DNA of 17,221 nt from RUG11551 sp045546875 (GTDB lineage: Bacteria; Planctomycetota; Planctomycetia; Pirellulales; Thermoguttaceae), in the NCBI GenBank assembly GCA_045546875.1, contig JAZQDP010000285.1, positions 1-17,221 on the forward strand. Direction: 5' to 3'. Positions 13,486-17,221 of this stretch are shown piece by piece. A program made the translations under genes and the position numbers. A model generated the notes under the pieces. That model did no database searches. It saw only the letters and a program-made list of their open reading frames with translations, and was not told the DNA's origin. The number at the start of each line of letters is the position of its first letter. Positions within the stretch are counted from its first letter, which is position 1.

Positions 13486-14040
13486 CTAGTGGCAATTATA
13501 CTCGTCATACAAGTCAAAGAACGTTTCGCGGAGATTGCCATTGTGTTTTTTTAACAACGAATCCAGATTATTTGGCGCTTCCGAATGGGTAAGCATTTTA
13601 ATCAGATTTTGCGCAGTTTCCAAATCAACGGACGTTTCCAGCAAAGTTGGAAGACCGAACGAGCGATGAGACGTTGTCAGAAGCCCAATTGAACGCCAGC
13701 GTGTTGATTGAATAATCCACCATCGACGCCAAAAGGGAAGTTGTTCAAAGCCGTCAAGGATAAGAATAGAATGGCGATCTAAACTGCGGAGATGATTTAG
13801 TTCGCTTTTATCAGTAGAATGAAGAGTAATTAAACAAACTTTATATCCCCGAGCGACCAACTCTTTTTGCAGCGTAATTACAAAAGTTGATTTGCCTGTC
13901 CCGTGCGGACCAATAACCTGACCTCGCATTCCGAAAGAAAGAAATTTATCCACATAGTACGAAATTGATTCACCCGGTTTGCACTGGTAGGCGATAGCGC
14001 CCGGGCGGATGAATTTCGTACTAAATGGATTAATCGACAT
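13486..14040 (-). CDS. P-loop ATPase, small, AAA-like
   Basis: This 184-residue protein has a clean Walker A motif GPHGTGKST (44-52), a Walker B segment SILILDGFEQL with D96, and a sensor-like LLTTSHRS (121-127). The N-terminal NPFSTKFIRPGAIAYQCKPGES precedes the ATPase core. From memory this opening (NPFxTxxxRPGAxxY) is shared by a family of planctomycete proteins of unknown function. The length is that of a single nucleotide-binding domain without a lid or effector domain. A role as a switch or DNA/RNA-loading ATPase is possible but cannot be read from sequence. It lies 78 bases downstream of the thioredoxin-like gene on the same strand, and the intervening stem (14076-14098) may separate the two transcripts. 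Confidence 0.75.
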   Translation of the reverse strand: MSINPFSTKFIRPGAIAYQCKPGESISYYVDKFLSFGMRGQVIGPHGTGKSTFVITLQKELVARGYKVCLITLHSTDKSELNHLRSLDRHSILILDGFEQLPFWRRWWIIQSTRWRSIGLLTTSHRSFGLPTLLETSVDLETAQNLIKMLTHSEAPNNLDSLLKKHNGNLRETFFDLYDEYNCH

Positions 14041-14075
14041 TATATAATATTAAATATTTTGATTCGTCTAACTGT

Positions 14076-14098
14076 TCAGGAACTCGATACGTCCCTGA
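14076..14098 (-). terminator. Weak hairpin after the thioredoxin-like gene
   Basis: TCAGGAAC (14076-14083) and GTCCCTGA (14091-14098) form an 8-base stem with one wobble pair. It follows the thioredoxin-like stop codon by about 20 bases. A T-run is missing, so this may be a weak terminator or only a spacer stem. Confidence 0.35.
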
Positions 14099-14118
14099 CG
14101 ATTAAACAATAGCGGCTA

Positions 14119-15912
14119 TCAATATTCCTCGTCTGCGGCGGTGTCATTGGCGCCGTCAGCAGCGCCGTCGACTGGATTATTGGCGTCGCCAGCGACTCCA
14201 TCGTCGGTATCGTCAGGTGTGTCATCAACAGTATTGTCCGCAGCGTCATTGGCGTCATCAGCCGTATCGTCAATATTGTCCAAGTCAACGTCGTCATCGT
14301 TATTTACGGCGGAATTAACATCGTCGTTAGCGTCATTATTATTAGCGTCGTCCAAGTCTGGAAGCGGACCAAATTCTTCTGCCAGAGCGTTGACGAGAAC
14401 TTCGCCACGAGCGTCAATGGAGATAACTTTTCCGTCTTTTCCAATGAGAATCATGCAAGGAATAGCAACAATGCCGTAGTATTTGCTTATAGGCGTGTCT
14501 CCAATCAAAGCTTCTTCATCCCACATGTTAATCCATGGGAAGTTGACAGACTTAATAACCGTTGCCAACTGTTCCCGATTTTCATCCAGAGCAATGGACA
14601 CTATTTCAAAGCCTTTTTCACGGTAAACTGGATATGCACGGAAGAGGTAATCAAATTCTTCCAGACATGGACGGACAGAAGGAGACCAGAAATTAATTAA
14701 AACAACTTTATTTTTCAGGTCAGCCATTTTTACGTCTTTGCCGTCAAAGGTTTTGCCTGTTAAATTGAATTCGTTTCCAACCAGGTTGAGACGTTTGGCA
14801 GAACCGGTCATTGACTTGACAATCTCTTGAACTTTTTCGTCTTTGATGTCTTTTAACGCTTGAGCGTACTTTTCGTATCGTTTTGCGGCAGAGGCAACGT
14901 CAAACAGTTCTTCTGTAAACGCTGTCTGGAATGCTATTGCAGCGGCTTTAACGTTGGCTTTGGCGCCGTAGTCAACGAGCATGTTATCGACTGCCTGAGC
15001 GGTTTTGTTGAACATTTCCCGGTCGCGTTTAGAAACGGAACGCGATAATGATTCAGCAATTTTTCCCATATAGATGTCTTCAACCATATCCGCCAATCCG
15101 GCTTTTTGGATTTCTTCAACAACAGCGTCAAATTCTGCGGAGTTGTCTACCTTTTGAAGCTGCCCAAGTCCTTTAATACAAAGGAGTTTAATCAGGTATA
15201 AACGCTGAAGTCTATCTTTATCGTCAGCAGGCGTCTTTTTAATCGTTTCATCAGTTTGAGCTACAATAGCTTTAATTTCAGAGAAGTCGCCGGTCTTTTG
15301 AGCGTCCTGGAAAGTAAGATTAATTAACCCCATGGCGATGTCGTCTGCAATTTTGGATTGCCCAACGTCAGCCAACTGTCGCGGCATCTTGTAGAGCTGG
15401 ATTTTAGCGTCCTTGTCGCCTGTTTGAATAAGAATTCGCAGACAGTTGATTTTGATGGCAAGAGCGCGGTGAATCTGTTCTTCAGTAGATTCTTTGTGTT
15501 CAATGACCTTGTCGGCAGCGGCAATTTGCGCTTTGCACAACTTTGTATAGTGTGCGATCATTTCTTCGCGAGTTTGTTCGCCCGGTCGGGAAACGCGCAT
15601 GAGTTTTTCGATAAAGGTCATGTATTCGGTTGGCGTTCCTGTTTCAGGCACGACAATTTGATCGACGTTGACCGCTTCTTCTGTAGCCGGCTGAGCATTT
15701 GCAGCGTCTTCAGTTTCGGGGACGGCTTCTGTCGTTGGAGCAGCTTCCGCGGCTGGAACTGTTTGTTCAGCGTTTTCTTCAATTTCGACGGTTTCGTTAA
15801 CAGTAGCTTCTTCGGTTGCTGGCGTTTCTTGAGCGCCGTCTTGCGCGAAGCAGGGCGCCATAAATAATACTGCGCTCAAAGTTACGGACAATTTAAACAA
15901 TGTACTTTTCAT
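14119..15912 (-). CDS. Exported TlpA/redoxin-like protein with degenerate active site
   Basis: The 597 residues begin with a signal peptide (MKSTLFKLSV, hydrophobic core, cleavage probably after CFA at 23). An Ala/Thr/Glu-rich linker (25-92) and a long helical region (about 95-375) follow. The thioredoxin fold of the TlpA/AhpC class spans about 380-515 (GKDVKMADLKNKVVLINFW, then VSIALDENRE, VAIPCMILIGKDG). The place of the usual WCxPC reads SVRPC (412-416), so the first, nucleophilic cysteine is a valine and only C416 remains. The cis-proline is at 485, followed by an unusual C486. The last 75 residues (from about 522) are almost only Asp, Asn, Ala, Val and Thr, a very acidic tail. Ordinary thiol-disulfide exchange is unlikely; a binding or structural role in the envelope is more plausible. 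A GGAG lies nine bases before the ATG at 15912. Confidence 0.88.
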   Translation of the reverse strand: MKSTLFKLSVTLSAVLFMAPCFAQDGAQETPATEEATVNETVEIEENAEQTVPAAEAAPTTEAVPETEDAANAQPATEEAVNVDQIVVPETGTPTEYMTFIEKLMRVSRPGEQTREEMIAHYTKLCKAQIAAADKVIEHKESTEEQIHRALAIKINCLRILIQTGDKDAKIQLYKMPRQLADVGQSKIADDIAMGLINLTFQDAQKTGDFSEIKAIVAQTDETIKKTPADDKDRLQRLYLIKLLCIKGLGQLQKVDNSAEFDAVVEEIQKAGLADMVEDIYMGKIAESLSRSVSKRDREMFNKTAQAVDNMLVDYGAKANVKAAAIAFQTAFTEELFDVASAAKRYEKYAQALKDIKDEKVQEIVKSMTGSAKRLNLVGNEFNLTGKTFDGKDVKMADLKNKVVLINFWSPSVRPCLEEFDYLFRAYPVYREKGFEIVSIALDENREQLATVIKSVNFPWINMWDEEALIGDTPISKYYGIVAIPCMILIGKDGKVISIDARGEVLVNALAEEFGPLPDLDDANNNDANDDVNSAVNNDDDVDLDNIDDTADDANDAADNTVDDTPDDTDDGVAGDANNPVDGAADGANDTAADEEY

Positions 15913-16088
15913 CTGTTTGCACTCCTTGTGTGATAAATGTATTTACGTACAGTTATTAATAGTTAAAACTTGTTTTCGCCAGAAATTTTTCCTTTGGACG
16001 GAACTTGTTTAATTACAAGGTATTGGGCAACGACTTTAAGTTGCTATTTCTGGTGAAAACGAATCCATATTATTATGAAATAAACTTT
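15913..16088. other. Gap between the thioredoxin-like gene and the insertion sequence
   Basis: This stretch holds the ribosome binding site of the thioredoxin-like gene, a TGATAAATGT word (15931-15940) and the inverted repeat at 15972-16060. The sequence TAAACTTT (16081-16088) next to the insertion sequence is the predicted 8-base target duplication. No gene is seen. Confidence 0.55.
15972..16060. repeat. 89-base foldback element with 15-base arms
   Basis: GTTTTCGCCAGAAAT (15972-15986) and ATTTCTGGTGAAAAC (16046-16060) are inverted copies with one mismatch. An inner stem CTTGT/ACAAG lies near the middle. It could be a small non-autonomous element (MITE-like), an attenuator, or a regulatory hairpin upstream of the thioredoxin-like gene. 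Confidence 0.5.
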
Positions 16089-16149
16089 GGTAATTGATCG
16101 TTTTTTGGACTAAAAACAAGTGTAAAGTTGATTATAAACGGGGCTAATT

Positions 16150-16286
16150 AAAATTCCCGTCGGTCGGTGTCGCTTCGCTGAATTTGGAAGCGGACGGAGT
16201 GAGGAAATTTTTTAACGAAGTGTTAAGGAAAATTTCCGAACGAAGTCCGATAAAATTCAAGCGAAGCAGAACCGCAAGGGAATTTT
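16150..16286. repeat. 137-base nested palindrome in the insertion sequence
   Basis: Several inverted pairs share one centre near 16219: AAAATTCCC/GGGAATTTT (16150-16158, 16278-16286), GCTTCGCTGAATTT with AAATTCAAGCGAAGC (16172-16185, 16253-16267), GGAC/GTCC (16192-16195, 16245-16248), GGAAATTTT/AAAATTTCC (16203-16211, 16229-16237) and TTAAC/GTTAA (16212-16216, 16222-16226). The right arm ends in the transposase stop codon. It could be a strong stem that stops transcription, or a nested non-autonomous element. Confidence 0.75.
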
Positions 16287-17182
16287 CATTCCCGTTGGGA
16301 GGTTGAGCTGAGCGAAGGTTCCGCTTCATCAGGGAGTTCAGGAATAAAATCCGACATAAACGCCACGAGTTGTTCAAATATCAATTCGAACCTGTGATTA
16401 TATCGGAATTCCAATTCCTTTAAATAAAGGGGAAAATGTTTCGGTGAAATTCCATGGTGTTTGAAAAGTCGTTCCTTTGCCCACGACCAAAAGCCTTCCA
16501 AACCATTGATGTGAACTTTTCCATCAACGAACTTGGATGAATGATCCACGTTCAAATGACGATAACCGCAAAACATTAAACTGTCGTAAGCCTTGTATTT
16601 ATCGGTATATACAATACTTCCACGACGAACCTTTTTAACAGTAATATTCAGCAAGGTTTGTGCCTGGACGTTAGGAACAACCTCAACGTGAACCTTTCCT
16701 TCACGCGTCAGAATTCCAAAAACAGGAACCTTACCAGCGGCTCCGCGTCCTCGATTTCCTTTCCGACGTCCGCCGAAGTAGGATTCGTCCAATTCAATTT
16801 CGCCGGACATGAGGATTTCGTTCGCGTCTTCCGCATGGCAAAAGATCGCGTGTCGGATAACCATAATTGCCTTCCATACGGTCATGTAAGGCAGTTCAAG
16901 TTGGATTGCAATTTTCCTCGATGAAAGTTCCAACTCGAATAATTTCACAATCCGCAGCCAGTCGTCCATTGGCAAATTGACTTTATTCCACCATCGACCG
17001 GTAAGGTCGTGATAGGTCATTTTGCAGCGTTGACAGCGGCGGCGACCATCGGATAATTTCCAAAACTTTCGTGAACCGCAATAGGGGCAAAAAACGTGTC
17101 GATTTTTACGCAAATATTTTGACACGTATCTTTTTGCCGTATTTTCGGTTTTAATCAGCATTTCATAGGACTTGATGTTCAT
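16286..17182 (-). CDS. IS1595-family (ISXO2-like) DDE transposase
   Basis: From the ATG at 17182 the product is 298 residues; the frame is open to 17212, but that start lies in the terminal repeat and adds only ten residues. An N-terminal zinc ribbon (CPYCGS ... CQRC, about residues 32-54) is followed by YHDLTGRWW, typical of this family. The catalytic core shows ELDESYFGGRRKGNRGRGAAGK (first Asp), VYTDKYKAYDSL (second Asp) and HINGLEGFWSWAKERL, whose NxxxGxWSxxK pattern replaces the last acidic residue in this family or provides E in INGLEGF. The C-terminal ELEFRYNHRF is also typical. The final residues (SLSSTSQRE) and the stop lie next to a long palindrome and may not be original. The reading frame is intact, so the element may be active. 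Confidence 0.9.
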   Translation of the reverse strand: MNIKSYEMLIKTENTAKRYVSKYLRKNRHVFCPYCGSRKFWKLSDGRRRCQRCKMTYHDLTGRWWNKVNLPMDDWLRIVKLFELELSSRKIAIQLELPYMTVWKAIMVIRHAIFCHAEDANEILMSGEIELDESYFGGRRKGNRGRGAAGKVPVFGILTREGKVHVEVVPNVQAQTLLNITVKKVRRGSIVYTDKYKAYDSLMFCGYRHLNVDHSSKFVDGKVHINGLEGFWSWAKERLFKHHGISPKHFPLYLKELEFRYNHRFELIFEQLVAFMSDFIPELPDEAEPSLSSTSQRE

Positions 17183-17221
17183 ATAAGTATTATACATCAG
17201 TCCAGAAAACAATCAATTACC

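Larger units (their letters stand above)
16089..17221 (-). mobile_element. IS1595-family insertion sequence, apparently complete
   Basis: The element is about 1.13 kb. Its ends are 23-base inverted repeats, starting GGTAATTGAT at 16089-16111 and reading the same on the minus strand from 17221 to 17199, with two mismatches (C/T and T/C). They enclose one transposase gene. The right repeat ends at the last base of the window, so the target duplication cannot be checked; IS1595 elements usually make one of 8 bases, and TAAACTTT (16081-16088) is the predicted left copy. A long nested palindrome lies between the transposase and the 16089 end. Confidence 0.85.

Noticed and set aside
17183..17212. 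Ten extra N-terminal residues of the transposase
   Set aside because: The start codon at 17212 lies in the terminal inverted repeat, and the family normally begins near the zinc ribbon; the ATG at 17182 is preferred.

Overview
The window looks like a piece of a chromosome from a moderate-GC member of the Planctomycetota, probably host- or gut-associated. This assignment is from gene content only: an ECF sigma factor followed by a protein with an anti-sigma-like head and a von Willebrand A domain, a stand-alone DUF2344 protein next to an RNase E/G, a P-loop ATPase of a type I associate with planctomycetes, an inactive-looking thioredoxin-fold protein and many extragenic repeats. No rRNA or tRNA gene, CRISPR array or phage module was seen.

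Layout. 1-946 (+): queD and queE, two steps of 7-deazaguanine (queuosine) precursor synthesis, overlapping and probably co-transcribed. 1341-2441 (+): a Sel1-repeat lipoprotein with its own promoter. 2841-3890 (+): a secreted DUF4185/DUF5005-like protein. 4072-6720 (-): an ECF sigma factor followed by a vWA protein, ending at a strong terminator. 6721-7189: a divergent AT-rich control region with three copies of a TGATAAATGT-type box. 7190-8386 (+): a class II Fic protein with a C-terminal winged helix. 8891-9894 (+): three small membrane proteins, the last two being glycine-zipper paralogues in a coupled pair. 9895-10524: a mostly non-coding stretch with two terminator-like hairpins and a second promoter carrying the same box. 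10525-13239 (-): DUF2344 protein then RNase E/G. 13486-15912 (-): a P-loop ATPase and an exported thioredoxin-like protein. 16089-17221: an IS1595-family insertion sequence, complete to the last base of the window.

The most unusual signals are between genes. Degenerate arrays with an exact 7-base period (core NNAGCTA) occur at six places, and two of them provide the stop codon of a neighbouring gene; related heptads of AATTCCN and AATTGCN type also occur. A 15-base box (CAATGATAAATGTTG) sits three bases upstream of the -35 element at two promoters about 3.1 kb apart, one of them driving fic and the other driving no recognisable gene. The small glycine-zipper cassette between these two promoters is the best candidate for an undescribed system: it has a near-consensus promoter, good ribosome binding sites, a duplicated membrane peptide and a terminator, but no family I can name.

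All functions are assigned by reading motifs and from memory of families; no database search was run.
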